Origin: Granulicatella adiacens ATCC 49175
GTDB lineage: Bacteria; Bacillota; Bacilli; Lactobacillales; Aerococcaceae
DNA length: 64,000 bases
Reading direction: 5' to 3'
Assembly: GCF_025150565.1 (NCBI RefSeq)
Contig: NZ_CP102283.1
Coordinates: forward strand, 992,001-1,056,000
Of the stretch, positions 9,001-17,799 are shown one piece after another (the stretch's first letter is position 1; each line of letters opens with the position of its first letter). The position numbers and the translations under genes are program-made. The notes under the pieces were generated by a model. That model was given only the letters and a program-made list of their open reading frames with translations, ran no database searches and was not told where the DNA came from.

Positions 9001-9723
9001 AATTTCTTTAAGAAGTTGATCATATTGAGTAACAAGGTAGCTTAACTCTTCGATTAATGCTGGTTTCACATACTTTTTTACGAAAGGTGTTGAAGCATAA
9101 TCAGTTCCTACAGAATAGTTCTGCGTTAAATGAGATAACCATGTTTTAGGTTCTCTTTTAGAACGCGAATATTGATATAGACGGTAAACAGTATTCGTAA
9201 TACCATCGTCTGAACGGTCGCTTGAGAACGTTGCAAATACTTCTTCATATTCTGGTTGTTCAAGAAGCTCTTCTTCCAACGCTCTCCAGACCTTTTCTTG
9301 CAGAAGTTGTCCTTCAATTTCATCCATCATCGTAAATACGGGGTCAATCCCTGCTAAATAGAAATAACGACGAATCACTTTCATACAGAAACTATGAATC
9401 GTTGAAATCATAGCAGACGGAATCAGTTGTAATTGTTTCGCGAAACGTTGCTGAAGGACTTCATCCGTTGATTTTTCAATCGCTTCTTCTAGTTTAGAAC
9501 GAAGACGCTCCTTCATTTCTTTTGCTGCAAGTTCTGTAAAGGTTACAACTAGCAACTCATTAATGTCGATACCCTCTTGAATATGCATGAGAATCCGTTC
9601 TACAAGAACTTTTGTTTTCCCAGAACCAGCTGAGGCAGAAACAAGAAGATTGTTCCCACGAGTAGCTATCGCTTTCCATTGATCAGGTGTTGCTTGTAAG
9701 CCTTTTGGTTTCTCTGGAATCAT
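6028..9723 (-). CDS. rexA: ATP-dependent helicase/nuclease subunit A (RexA/AddA)
   Basis: 1231 aa, the UvrD-like helicase and nuclease subunit that processes double-strand ends to Chi for recombination. Seen: Q-motif Gln15, Walker A ASAGSGKT (30-37), TELAAKEM (motif Ia), VDEYQDVN (Walker B/motif II), GDVKQSIYGFR (III), TIHASKGLEFPVVFL (V), YVAMTRAREKL (VI), and a C-terminal RecB-like nuclease with GIIDGYVELDDEIIVFDYKTD. Its ATG overlaps the stop of rexB (ATGA), so the subunits are translationally coupled. I see no clear terminator downstream. Confidence 0.95.
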   Translation of the reverse strand: MIPEKPKGLQATPDQWKAIATRGNNLLVSASAGSGKTKVLVERILMHIQEGIDINELLVVTFTELAAKEMKERLRSKLEEAIEKSTDEVLQQRFAKQLQLIPSAMISTIHSFCMKVIRRYFYLAGIDPVFTMMDEIEGQLLQEKVWRALEEELLEQPEYEEVFATFSSDRSDDGITNTVYRLYQYSRSKREPKTWLSHLTQNYSVGTDYASTPFVKKYVKPALIEELSYLVTQYDQLLKEIELLGAPKHQAVLEDDLDFVKAVLVHIQEESYVFAYQTFEDRKFKNWSTAKVDETVKESLDEIKAIREDLKKDFQKIKEDYFVISPEVQLQQMTKVNRILSKLSDIAVMFYDRFQDEKHQLNKLDFSDLEHDTLRILTKLDQNGLKIASEYYQNHFKEVMVDEYQDVNRVQEAVLELVNKPDNRFMVGDVKQSIYGFRLADPSLFREKYEAYAEGKCGERIVLAENFRSRDEVLSFTNKVFQQIMNKELGQVEYDDVAALKTGNLSYSQDDDKSSEIILIEDVDLDESTDDLEDAEGFEKVENEIHYVAQRIQEMIHTPFEVMNDKADAKRSVNYGDFAILSSTKSNNDKIESIFAAYGIPVNVQKAQSYFKRTEITTMVSLLKVIDNPLQDIPLVAVLRSGLVGLDEIALAHIRTSSKNTSYYEAVCQFISDFKLKDVDYYDSKQQLAIKERLESFLTLLNKWRDSANNESIAQLIWEIYMDTHYLEYVHGQSNGTQRAVNLHALYEHAHQYESSSFKGVRNFIRFIEALQKKEKDLDEAPIATDSNAVQVMTIHASKGLEFPVVFLIDTNRKFNMQDLKASIMCSDEIGVGTNYFDLSTRITYPTVQAVATRNFEKKKLLSEEMRKLYVAMTRAREKLIIVGTIKNYESFKKKYAFLMNESSEILPYQARFKSSTFLNWMLLSAIREQYKITPEIVAKADIVSNSKHYIHEISDKEVFQEDWHEYYNEANSPGELKVRVQSMLKTIQQDYQFYVESKTTSYQSVSELKRVLEDPIIEELSQNSLIEEGRRAIYLSPSLEQPRFMETSSTTVSGAQRGSALHLLMQKVDFTSTITLDSLEQLLESLVESNEITPEVAAKVPVTQAFEFFQSTFGQWIVQNSHALVREQAFSYVLEASKFFKSIQTDDLMMIHGIIDGYVELDDEIIVFDYKTDYVVDSIEGIQSIVRKYKDQLNIYADALSISCNKKVTKKVLCLLSINKNIDIDTLKAI

Positions 9724-12700
9724 GCTTCTGTCTCTCCTTTCTTCTCTTGTAATTCATCTTGAATAAATGTAATCCCCTCTTCTTTTTCAAATTTAGGAAG
9801 AGTACGATATCTGTTTTCTGGGTTTGTAGCATCGAACTGTGCTATACTACTAAATTTACCGGATACAGAATCTGCATATTGTTTAAAGTCCTCGTAAGGA
9901 GCTAGTGTGATATCCCCAGATAGGATTCCTTTTCCTGCTTCTTGAATCTTTTCCCATACGAAATCTTTGAATAACTTCAATTCTTCTGTCGTATAAACAC
10001 CATTTTTATAAGTTGCACTAATGCCTCCGTCTTTCTTAAGAGCAACATTCAAGACATTCGACTTACTCGTCTCAACTAATTCCGGATTGAGTCTAGCAAT
10101 CTCATCAGAATTGATTAATCCACGGTGTTTAAACGCTTTTGTCCATTCTTGCATAAACTTATCTTCCGTTGGCACTTCTTTAATGCTGAATTTAGGATTA
10201 TGCACATGGATATAGCTTGCTTCTAGAGGCGTTGGAATTACGCCTTTTTCACTGCGAATGATTTCTTCTGAAACTTTCAAATACGTTAATAATTGGATTT
10301 GAACCCCTGCAATGAGTTTAGCGATTTCGAATTTTTGTTCAGAAGATTTATAGTCAATAATTCCGTTAAAAATTCCATTATCTGCTTGTAGTAAGTCGAT
10401 ACGGTCAATCTTCCCACGTAAATGAATAGATTGATTATGTCCAATTGGAATATGAATTGGATAGTTTCCAGAAGTCCCGAATACCACTTCGGTCATCCAA
10501 GGTTTTGTCTCTAGCGCTAAGGCTTGTTTTTGAAGCGCATTTGTCGTTTGCATTAGAGTTTGGTGTAACAATCCTTGGACAAAGTTTAAACGTCTAGAAG
10601 AGGCTAAAATCGCAAATTTCGGATTGTCTTTCATTCGATTGAAGATATCTTTTTCAATAGCCAACTTTTGCTCTAACGTTAAGTCTCTTAGAGATATCCC
10701 ACGTGCATTTAACTCTTTAATAAACTGATCAAAGAATTCATGGAAGTATTCACCAGTATTGGCTGGTGAAAGCTCAAATTCTTGACGTTCTTTCAGTCTT
10801 AATCCGTATTGTAAGAAATGACTAAATGGATCTTTATAGTAAGTTTCAATTTGAGAAGTTGATAAATTTAATTGATTTCCATAAAGCTCTTGCGCAAGAG
10901 AAAGTGGCAATTTACTCGCTACATTCAATCTAAAGACAGACGCTAGTAATGCGTGATAGTTAGCACTGAATGTGGCGTCAACTTTTAGTAAATGAGGAAT
11001 TAATTTCCACAAGAAATCAATCTCTTCTTTTTCTTTGAACTTGTTCTCTCTCATCTTCAATAGAAGCGTTGTAAAGAGTTCATATGGAACAACGAAATCA
11101 CCTTGTTCTAAGCGGTTTTGTCGGTTAAATGACCCATCAATTTCTTCTAATTCATAGTGTTTTAATAAACGTTGTATGAAATTTGAAACTAGTTGCTCCT
11201 TACCATCTTTAGAAATAGCACAAGATAAATAGAGATGTTCCGTTGCACTCATGAGTAACTGATAGAACACAAACGGTTCAACAGATTGTAATTGTCCTGT
11301 TGTAGGAGCTAGGAAACGGCCACTATCTAAATGATTTGAGAATAGTTCACGTTCATCGTCTGTTAATAACCCTGTTTCATCAATATTACGTGGCATTACA
11401 CCTTGCGAGAGCCCTACTGCAAAAGTGATTTTCTTCGGCGTATAACGAACGGAATCCATCCCAGTGATGGTTAATTCATCTAATGTAGATGGTGCTAAAT
11501 TATAGTGCGTTTGTTCAAAACCAGTATGAAGTAACATCATAAAGGTTTCCCAATCAAAGGATTTTTCACCAAAAATATAAATGTATTCATCAAGCAAACG
11601 GATAAATTCAGTCCAAACTTGTTCTTGACGTCTAGCTGTTTCGACATCTCCTTCTTCAGCAGCAACGTCTCTCCAATAAATAAAGGATTGATCAACGCCT
11701 AAAGTTAATAGTAATTGATATAGTACAGAAACAGCTTCTTTCGTTGTAGTTGATTGTTCTATTTTTTTGAATGCAGGTAATAATATACTTGTTAATTCAT
11801 TCCGAAGTTGCTCTGCTTTTAGTAGAACTCGTGTATTTTTATCAGTCTGTTCCACTTTCGAATCTTCGTCAATGGAATCTTCCACATACGACCAAGGTTT
11901 CCCATTTGTCCATTGATACCCTTCGTAACCATTGGCAAGAATAACCGTTTCTGTTTCGTCTAATTGTTGTCTAAACGCTTGTAATTGGTCCTTAAGTGAA
12001 GTTTCATCGTCTTTATGCCATAAGACATATTCACTACGAAGAAGACTCATAATATCGGCATAACGCCAATCATATTGCCAAATAGCAAAAAGCGCGTCTA
12101 GTACTTGAATGATTGGATGATGTTCCATAGAATCTGATAAATCGATAAATCCAGGAATAGCGTATTGCTTTAAAAGCGATTCTAAGAATAAATGATTCTC
12201 TTCTAAATTACGTCCTAAAATTTGGATATCTTTGTAGCGAACATTTCCAGTTTGCACCATTCTTTTAATTTGGGCAAAAGTTTCTTGGTACTCTTCTCTT
12301 TCGTCCGTATATTTAGTAAAAGTAATCTTTTGTAATGGAATTTTTTGTTCTGGTGTTCTTTTCACCTTTGGAAGTCCACCATTTGTTTCCAGCCAGAACT
12401 GTTCCACCTCTTTAAATTCTTCATCAAAGATAGATTCAGTATTTTCCCATTCGATGATGCGCGCTAAGTCATCTCCTCTATTGATCCATCTTGAGAGTCT
12501 CTCCAGGAGAATTCTATTTGAAGTAAACAGTGAATCTCCTATTTCATTCTTGGCAGTATGTACACCATAAGTTGTTAATGTAGCATGAAATTCAACAGTG
12601 GCACCACTTCCCACTAAAGCTTCAATTACTTCCATTTCAGCCTTCGATAACGTCACCATTTCATCAATCGCAATAAAGGTATTGGATAAATCTTTAGAAG

Positions 12701-13292
12701 CAATGACACTACATAACTGGGCATAACTTTCTTCTTGGTGAACAAAATCTTGTTTTAGTGCATTCGTATAGTAACGATAAATAATTCCAAATTCTTTTAA
12801 TCGTTTCTCGTTTTCAGTAGGGTTGGTTGCTTCAAAAAAGCTTGAGAAATCCTCAATTTCAATTCCTCCTGATTGAAATTCATTCATTACTTTGCTTAGT
12901 TGTTCAAGAAAACCTTTATGACGAGCTTCGTTTTTAAAGAGTAATAGTTCGTCAGAATGTTCCTCCAAAATAGATTTCAAAAGCATTGCAATTCCTACTT
13001 TTGAAATGGAAATCTTTTCTGTAATAGCTTCATTACGAAGGAGATACCATAATAAACGTTTAAAACTATAAACTTGTAGTCTCGTAGAAGCATAACTTCG
13101 GTTGGTTGAATTCGATAACAACTCCCCGACATTTCGAATCATTTCCATTTCAGCAGTAAATTTAATATGATCTGGAACGATATAGAACACTTGGTGTGTT
13201 TCTTTTTCTTTCAACCAATTTGAAAAACGTTCAGCAATCATCTTTGATTTATTGGTTGATTTTTTTGAAATTACAGCTTTAAATCCCATCAT
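9720..13292 (-). CDS. rexB: ATP-dependent nuclease subunit B (RexB/AddB type)
   Basis: 1190 aa, partner of RexA. It carries an inactivated helicase-like body and a C-terminal nuclease with LRGKIDRIDLL and GIIDYKSSEQKFEI plus Q and Y residues in VQIQLLTYL. The Fe-S cysteines that frame the nuclease in Bacillus AddB are absent: the first position reads YYKDPFSHFLQYGL, and the C-terminal Cys cluster region reads YADSVSGKFSSIAQFD. That makes it the RexB type of streptococci and lactococci. The start could be either of two adjacent ATGs (13292 or 13289) after GGAGGG. An extended -10 promoter lies 26 bases upstream. Confidence 0.93.
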   Translation of the reverse strand: MMGFKAVISKKSTNKSKMIAERFSNWLKEKETHQVFYIVPDHIKFTAEMEMIRNVGELLSNSTNRSYASTRLQVYSFKRLLWYLLRNEAITEKISISKVGIAMLLKSILEEHSDELLLFKNEARHKGFLEQLSKVMNEFQSGGIEIEDFSSFFEATNPTENEKRLKEFGIIYRYYTNALKQDFVHQEESYAQLCSVIASKDLSNTFIAIDEMVTLSKAEMEVIEALVGSGATVEFHATLTTYGVHTAKNEIGDSLFTSNRILLERLSRWINRGDDLARIIEWENTESIFDEEFKEVEQFWLETNGGLPKVKRTPEQKIPLQKITFTKYTDEREEYQETFAQIKRMVQTGNVRYKDIQILGRNLEENHLFLESLLKQYAIPGFIDLSDSMEHHPIIQVLDALFAIWQYDWRYADIMSLLRSEYVLWHKDDETSLKDQLQAFRQQLDETETVILANGYEGYQWTNGKPWSYVEDSIDEDSKVEQTDKNTRVLLKAEQLRNELTSILLPAFKKIEQSTTTKEAVSVLYQLLLTLGVDQSFIYWRDVAAEEGDVETARRQEQVWTEFIRLLDEYIYIFGEKSFDWETFMMLLHTGFEQTHYNLAPSTLDELTITGMDSVRYTPKKITFAVGLSQGVMPRNIDETGLLTDDERELFSNHLDSGRFLAPTTGQLQSVEPFVFYQLLMSATEHLYLSCAISKDGKEQLVSNFIQRLLKHYELEEIDGSFNRQNRLEQGDFVVPYELFTTLLLKMRENKFKEKEEIDFLWKLIPHLLKVDATFSANYHALLASVFRLNVASKLPLSLAQELYGNQLNLSTSQIETYYKDPFSHFLQYGLRLKERQEFELSPANTGEYFHEFFDQFIKELNARGISLRDLTLEQKLAIEKDIFNRMKDNPKFAILASSRRLNFVQGLLHQTLMQTTNALQKQALALETKPWMTEVVFGTSGNYPIHIPIGHNQSIHLRGKIDRIDLLQADNGIFNGIIDYKSSEQKFEIAKLIAGVQIQLLTYLKVSEEIIRSEKGVIPTPLEASYIHVHNPKFSIKEVPTEDKFMQEWTKAFKHRGLINSDEIARLNPELVETSKSNVLNVALKKDGGISATYKNGVYTTEELKLFKDFVWEKIQEAGKGILSGDITLAPYEDFKQYADSVSGKFSSIAQFDATNPENRYRTLPKFEKEEGITFIQDELQEKKGETEA

Positions 13293-13317
13293 TATCCCTC
13301 CACTTAAAGTCTTCTTT

Positions 13318-13326
13318 AGTATATCA
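13318..13326 (-). promoter_or_regulatory. rexBA promoter (extended -10)
   Basis: On the minus strand TGATATACT is an extended -10 element. No good -35 is visible at 17 bases. It lies between the nrdH terminator and rexB. Confidence 0.55.
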
Positions 13327-13360
13327 TGAAATCAAACAAATACGGCTATTTATTTCAATA

Positions 13361-13394
13361 AAAAAACACCTTTAGTAGTTTCCCACTAAAAGTG
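13361..13394 (-). terminator. Terminator of nrdH
   Basis: Minus strand CACTTTTAGT pairs with ACTAAAGGTG (10 bp, one G-U), 8-base loop, then six T. Confidence 0.85.
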
Positions 13395-13419
13395 TATATT
13401 TCATTCTACGATAAATAAA

Positions 13420-13656
13420 TTATCCTACCAATTTTTCTAAAAGATCGGGACGGAATCCAAAGAATGGTTCAACGCCATCAGCAACAATTACAGGTAATGA
13501 TTGGAACCCTAATTCCTTCACTTCTGCTAAAGCCTCTTCTGACTCGAAAACATCTTTTACAGTGAATTCCACATTGTTATTTTCAAAAAATTGTTTTGTA
13601 AAATTACATTGCATACAATTTGGTTTAGAATAAAGAATAATATTGCGATTTGACAT
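13420..13656 (-). CDS. nrdH: NrdH-like glutaredoxin
   Basis: 78 aa, a thioredoxin-fold redoxin that reduces class Ib ribonucleotide reductase. Redox motif CMQC at residues 14-17 in NIILYSKPNCMQCNFTK, a cis-Pro region SLPVIVADG, and the NrdH-type tail FFGFRPDLLEKL. The frame is open further upstream to 13698, but I place the start at 13656, preceded by AGGGGGAG at proper distance. nrdE, nrdF and nrdI are not adjacent, so it is expressed as a single gene. A promoter with NrdR-type boxes lies upstream and a terminator follows. Confidence 0.88.
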   Translation of the reverse strand: MSNRNIILYSKPNCMQCNFTKQFFENNNVEFTVKDVFESEEALAEVKELGFQSLPVIVADGVEPFFGFRPDLLEKLVG

Positions 13657-13693
13657 ATTACTTCTCCCCCTTTTATTTTTTCTGACAGAAGTT

Positions 13694-13722
13694 ATCATAC
13701 ATCATTTTGTTTCAAAATACAA
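13694..13722 (-). promoter_or_regulatory. Candidate nrdH promoter
   Basis: Minus strand: TTGTAT (13722-13717), 17 bases, TATGAT (13699-13694). The -10 is good, the -35 poor. The -35 lies inside the nearest NrdR-like box, consistent with repression. Confidence 0.5.
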
Positions 13723-13774
13723 TATATAGTTCTTATGAAAATACAATATTCATTTTCAACACAATATATAGTTT
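13717..13774. promoter_or_regulatory. Array of NrdR-type boxes upstream of nrdH
   Basis: ACAATATATAGT occurs exactly twice (13719-13730 and 13761-13772). As 16-mers they match the NrdR consensus ACACWATATATWGTGT at 13/16 (from 13717) and 15/16 (from 13759). A degenerate copy begins at 13741 (11/16). The outer boxes are 42 bp apart, four helical turns, as NrdR pairs prefer whole turns. They stand 60-120 bases upstream of nrdH. Regulation by NrdR is inferred; nrdR itself is not in the window. Confidence 0.72.
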
Positions 13775-13782
13775 TTCACAAA

Positions 13783-14427
13783 TTACTTATAAACGCTGAT
13801 ATCATAACCTTTATTCGTTACATATCCCTCTTTTTCCCATATATTTTTCTTTTGTTTTTTTGCTTTCTTTTCAATTTCTTGGAATTGCTTTAATAAACTT
13901 GTATTGGGTTCATATGCATAACCAACTCTCGCAAGCCCTTCTTCAATTAGAATATCTTGAAGTAACTTACCATCCACGTATACGTACATTAATGCACGGT
14001 CATACTTATCTGCATGATCTCCTACATCGAAACTTCCTTCAATTTTCTTTGCATTCTTCAACAATTCTTCAGTACGTTTCTTCGCCTCATCCGCAAATGG
14101 TTGAGCCTCTTTTCCTTCTTTAGCTGTTTCTGGGGCATCTACAATAAGTAAGCGAACCTTAAATTCCTTTCCTTCATAACTGAGGTGGAATGTATCTCCA
14201 TCAGCTCCGTACACATATTTAAAAGGATACTTTTTCATACTTTCAAAAAAATCAAAGTTTTTTCCCGTAAAAGAAGAATTAGACGTATTTTGAGAGGTTT
14301 TGGAAGAAGAATGAGCATTTGATTTATTGGTAGCTTTTTGCTCTCCAAAAGCTTTATAAAGAGCAAATACGATTAAGATAATAATTGAAATAATAGTACT
14401 AATCATTTTCCATTGTTTTTGTGTCAT
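13783..14427 (-). CDS. Membrane-anchored thermonuclease-like nuclease (SNase fold)
   Basis: 214 aa. A hydrophobic segment at residues 8-25 anchors or exports the protein, then a Ser/Thr/Asn-rich linker (33-55), then a staphylococcal nuclease domain. Catalytic landmarks are present: VYGADGDTFHL, the Arg and Asp of VRLLIVDAPET, and the second Arg in DKYDRALMYVYVDGKLLQDILIEEGLARV. Expected to cleave extracellular DNA/RNA with Ca2+. AAGGAG precedes the ATG. It begins 19 bases after the frr terminator and ends just before the NrdR boxes, so its own promoter is not obvious; it may be read from within frr or through a leaky terminator. Confidence 0.86.
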   Translation of the reverse strand: MTQKQWKMISTIISIIILIVFALYKAFGEQKATNKSNAHSSSKTSQNTSNSSFTGKNFDFFESMKKYPFKYVYGADGDTFHLSYEGKEFKVRLLIVDAPETAKEGKEAQPFADEAKKRTEELLKNAKKIEGSFDVGDHADKYDRALMYVYVDGKLLQDILIEEGLARVGYAYEPNTSLLKQFQEIEKKAKKQKKNIWEKEGYVTNKGYDISVYK

Positions 14428-14445
14428 TACCCTACTCCTTTATAA

Positions 14446-14469
14446 ATAAAAAAGAGGCAAAAGCCCCTT
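14446..14469 (-). terminator. Terminator of frr
   Basis: Minus strand AAGGGGC, four T loop, GCCTCTT (7 bp, one G-U) then a T run. It ends the rpsB-tsf-pyrH-frr cluster. Confidence 0.75.
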
Positions 14470-14480
14470 ATTTATTCAAA

Positions 14481-15041
14481 TTATACTTCTAAAAGTTCTT
14501 TCTCTTTAGTTGCAGCTAATTTGTCAATGTTTTTAACACTGTCATCCGTAACTTTTTGAATGTCCTTTTCTAATGTATGTAATTCATCTTCTGTAATTTC
14601 TTTTGCTTTTTCAGCTTTTTTTGCTTGATCAATTGCATCACGACGAATATTACGTACGCTTACTTTTGCATTCTCAGCTTCTTTACCTACTTGTTTAGCT
14701 AATTCTTTACGACGTTCTTCTGTTAATTGCGGAATAATTAAACGAATTACGGAACCATCACTTGTTGGCGTAATTCCAATATCGCTCATTAAAATCGCAC
14801 GTTCAATGTCATTTAATGAAGATTTGTCATAAGGAGTAATTAAAAGCATGCGAGCTTCAGGAACCGTAATTGAAGCTAATTGGTTTACAGGAGTTAAAGC
14901 ACCGTAATATTCCACTTCAAGACGATCTAAAAGACTTGCGTTCGCACGTCCAGCACGAATAGAGCCCAATTCACGTTGAAGTGCGTCTTCAGATTTTTTC
15001 ATACGCTCTTTTGTATGAGCTAAAATTTCGCTAGTTGACAT
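14481..15041 (-). CDS. frr: Ribosome recycling factor
   Basis: 186 aa, full length. With EF-G it splits post-termination ribosomes. Diagnostic stretches: [24 protein letters not shown] near the N-terminus, [40 protein letters not shown], and the C-terminal helix [11 protein letters not shown]. It starts 3 bases after the pyrH stop, so it is coupled to pyrH; the pair is widely conserved. Confidence 0.97.
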   Translation of the reverse strand: MSTSEILAHTKERMKKSEDALQRELGSIRAGRANASLLDRLEVEYYGALTPVNQLASITVPEARMLLITPYDKSSLNDIERAILMSDIGITPTSDGSVIRLIIPQLTEERRKELAKQVGKEAENAKVSVRNIRRDAIDQAKKAEKAKEITEDELHTLEKDIQKVTDDSVKNIDKLAATKEKELLEV

Positions 15042-15044
15042 ATC

Positions 15045-15779
<735 letters not shown>

Positions 15780-15789
15780 TTAATCTTTA

Positions 15790-15830
15790 TAAAAAAAGGG
15801 AATAGCGGGTAGTGGACTACCATATTCCCT
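15790..15830 (-). terminator. Hairpin terminator between tsf and pyrH
   Basis: Outer stem AGGGAATA/TATTCCCT, inner stem GGTAGT/ACTACC, then seven T in the minus direction. It is strong, so pyrH-frr are probably expressed at a lower level than rpsB-tsf. Confidence 0.87.
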
Positions 15831-15844
15831 ATCTTCAACAATAA

Positions 15845-16726
15845 TTATTTTCTAACTTGTCCCATTACTTCTTCAGCGAAGTTATCAACACGTTTTTCTA
15901 AACCTTCACCAACTTCATAACGGTGGAATAATTTAACTTTTCCGCCTTTAGAAGCAACGAATTTAGAAACTGTTTGATCTGGATCTTTAACAAATGGTTG
16001 ATCGTTTAAGCTGATTTCAGCTAAGAATTTGTTTAAACGTCCAGCGATCATTTTTTCTACGATGTTAGCTGGTTTACCTTCGTTTAATGCTTGTTCAGTA
16101 AGAACTTTCTTTTCATGTTCTAATTCTTCTTCAGAAACTTGTGAACGGTCAATATATTTAGGGTTGATTGCAGCGATATGCATTGAAACATCTTTAGCTG
16201 CTGTTTCATCAGTTGTACCTTCCACAACTGTTAACACACCAATACGTCCGCCCATGTGTAAGTATGCACCGAAAGCATCTGCATCAGATTTTTCAACGAT
16301 TTCAAAACGACGTAAAGTGATTTTTTCACCGATAACTGTAGTAGCTTCAGCAATCACATCAGAAATTTTTCCGTTTGGAGTTTCAACTTCAAGAGCTTCC
16401 TCTAATGTAGCAGGGTTTGCTTTTAAGATTGCTTCAGAAACTTCTCTAACTAATGCTTGGAATTTGTCGTTTTTAGCAACGAAGTCAGTTTCAGCATTCA
16501 CTTCTAAGATAACTGCGCGGTTTCCTTCTACTAATACATTAGTAATCCCTTCAGCAGCGATACGGTCTGCTTTTTTAGCAGCTTTTGCCAATCCTGCTTC
16601 ACGTAAGAAATCAACTGCTTTGTCGATATCTCCTTCAACTTGAACTAATGCTTTTTTAGCATCCATCATACCTACGCCAGTCATATCGCGTAATTGTTTT
16701 ACTAATTGAGCTGTAACTTGAGCCAT
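15845..16726 (-). CDS. tsf: Elongation factor Ts
   Basis: 293 aa, the nucleotide exchange factor of EF-Tu. Seen: [19 protein letters not shown] at the N-terminus, the EF-Tu contact [13 protein letters not shown], and the DNPK-like coiled-coil region. I start at MAQVTAQ (16726) after AGGAGG; a TTG two codons upstream is also in frame but less likely. It is downstream of rpsB across a hairpin terminator. Confidence 0.97.
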   Translation of the reverse strand: MAQVTAQLVKQLRDMTGVGMMDAKKALVQVEGDIDKAVDFLREAGLAKAAKKADRIAAEGITNVLVEGNRAVILEVNAETDFVAKNDKFQALVREVSEAILKANPATLEEALEVETPNGKISDVIAEATTVIGEKITLRRFEIVEKSDADAFGAYLHMGGRIGVLTVVEGTTDETAAKDVSMHIAAINPKYIDRSQVSEEELEHEKKVLTEQALNEGKPANIVEKMIAGRLNKFLAEISLNDQPFVKDPDQTVSKFVASKGGKVKLFHRYEVGEGLEKRVDNFAEEVMGQVRK

Positions 16727-16770
16727 TCTCAATTCCTCCTATAAATTGCTTTAAAATTTTTATGAACTTT

Positions 16771-16829
16771 TTAAAAAAAGCTGTTTGAATTGAAAAGTCT
16801 ATTTCGCCTCTTTCTGATTCAAACAGCTT
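16771..16829 (-). terminator. Terminator between rpsB and tsf
   Basis: AAGCTGTTTGAAT and ATTCAAACAGCTT form a perfect 13-bp stem around a 26-base loop, followed on the minus strand by seven T. Readthrough must feed tsf unless a promoter is hidden here. Confidence 0.8.
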
Positions 16830-16841
16830 AACAGTTAGTGA

Positions 16842-17612
16842 TTATTCAGCGTTGTCGCCTTCAACTAATTTTTCGATATCTTCTAATGAAGTATCTTTAT
16901 CTAAGTCTTCAACGTCTACTGCTACGTCTTCACCTTGGTTACCTTCGATGAATGCATCAGCCATTTTAGCAACGATTAATTTAACCGCGCGGATAGCATC
17001 ATCATTTGATGGAATAACAACATCAATTTCATCTGGATCACAGTTTGTGTCAACCATAGCAACGATTGGAATGTTTAATTTGTGAGCTTCTTGAACAGCA
17101 ATGCGTTCTTTACGAGGGTCAACGATAAACATTACATCAGGAATGCGTGGCATATCTTTAATACCACCTAAGTATTTTTCAAGTTTGTCTAATTCTTTTA
17201 ATAGAATACCAACTTCTTTTTTAGGTAATACTTCGAAAGTGCCGTCTTCTTGCATTTCTTTGATTTTTTTCAAACGTTTGATACGTGTTTGGATTGTATC
17301 CCAGTTCGTTAAAGTACCACCTAACCAACGATGGTTAACGTAGTATTGACCTGAACGGATTGCTTCGTCTTTAACAGCATCTTGTGCTTGTTTTTTAGTA
17401 CCAACGAATAATGCAATACCACCGTTTTCAGCAACTTCATGCATGTAGTTGTATGCATCGTCCACTAATTTAACAGTTTTTTGTAGGTCGATGATATAGA
17501 TACCATTTCTTTCTGTGAAGATGTATCTCTTCATCTTAGGGTTCCAGCGACGTGTTTGGTGACCGAAATGTACACCAGCTTCTAACAATTGTTTCATTGA
17601 AATAACTGCCAT
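16842..17612 (-). CDS. rpsB: 30S ribosomal protein S2
   Basis: 256 aa, full length. Hallmarks: [22 protein letters not shown] at the start, [59 protein letters not shown]. Acidic C-terminal tail. TTGGAGG lies about 8 bases before the ATG; a second GGGGAGG lies further up in the leader. First gene of the rpsB-tsf-(pyrH-frr) cluster. Confidence 0.98.
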   Translation of the reverse strand: MAVISMKQLLEAGVHFGHQTRRWNPKMKRYIFTERNGIYIIDLQKTVKLVDDAYNYMHEVAENGGIALFVGTKKQAQDAVKDEAIRSGQYYVNHRWLGGTLTNWDTIQTRIKRLKKIKEMQEDGTFEVLPKKEVGILLKELDKLEKYLGGIKDMPRIPDVMFIVDPRKERIAVQEAHKLNIPIVAMVDTNCDPDEIDVVIPSNDDAIRAVKLIVAKMADAFIEGNQGEDVAVDVEDLDKDTSLEDIEKLVEGDNAE

Positions 17613-17735
17613 TTTTGTTTTCCTCCAATTTGGTTTTTATTTTCCTCCCCAATTTTCAGCGATAAGACCTCTTCTAAAAGAAGCACCAATCTTAACATCC
17701 AATTAGGTGTGAATTTTTGTTGGTTTTTACACCAT
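17613..17735 (-). promoter_or_regulatory. rpsB 5' leader of about 120 nt
   Basis: The transcript from the promoter at 17741-17769 would carry about 120 untranslated bases with small hairpins (GGTGT/ACACC; CTTCT/AGAAG) and two Shine-Dalgarno-like GGAGG motifs. S2 leaders are autoregulated in other bacteria; whether this one is remains inference. Confidence 0.4.
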
Positions 17736-17740
17736 CAATG

Positions 17741-17769
17741 ATTGTACATGATAAACCGTTTAAATGCAA
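17741..17769 (-). promoter_or_regulatory. rpsB promoter
   Basis: Minus strand TTGCAT (17769-17764), 17 bases, TACAAT (17746-17741). Confidence 0.75.
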
Positions 17770-17799
17770 GAAAATTCTATTGTTTTTGTATATATAATA

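Noticed and set aside
13743-13772. Repeated ACAATAT units as a CRISPR or tandem repeat
   Set aside because: Only two or three short AT-rich copies without uniform spacers; NrdR boxes explain them better.
16029-16643. A 204-codon plus-strand frame opposite tsf
   Set aside because: Antisense shadow of a highly conserved gene; no ribosome site and no recognisable protein. Similar long antisense frames over pyrH, dnaK and infB were rejected for the same reason.
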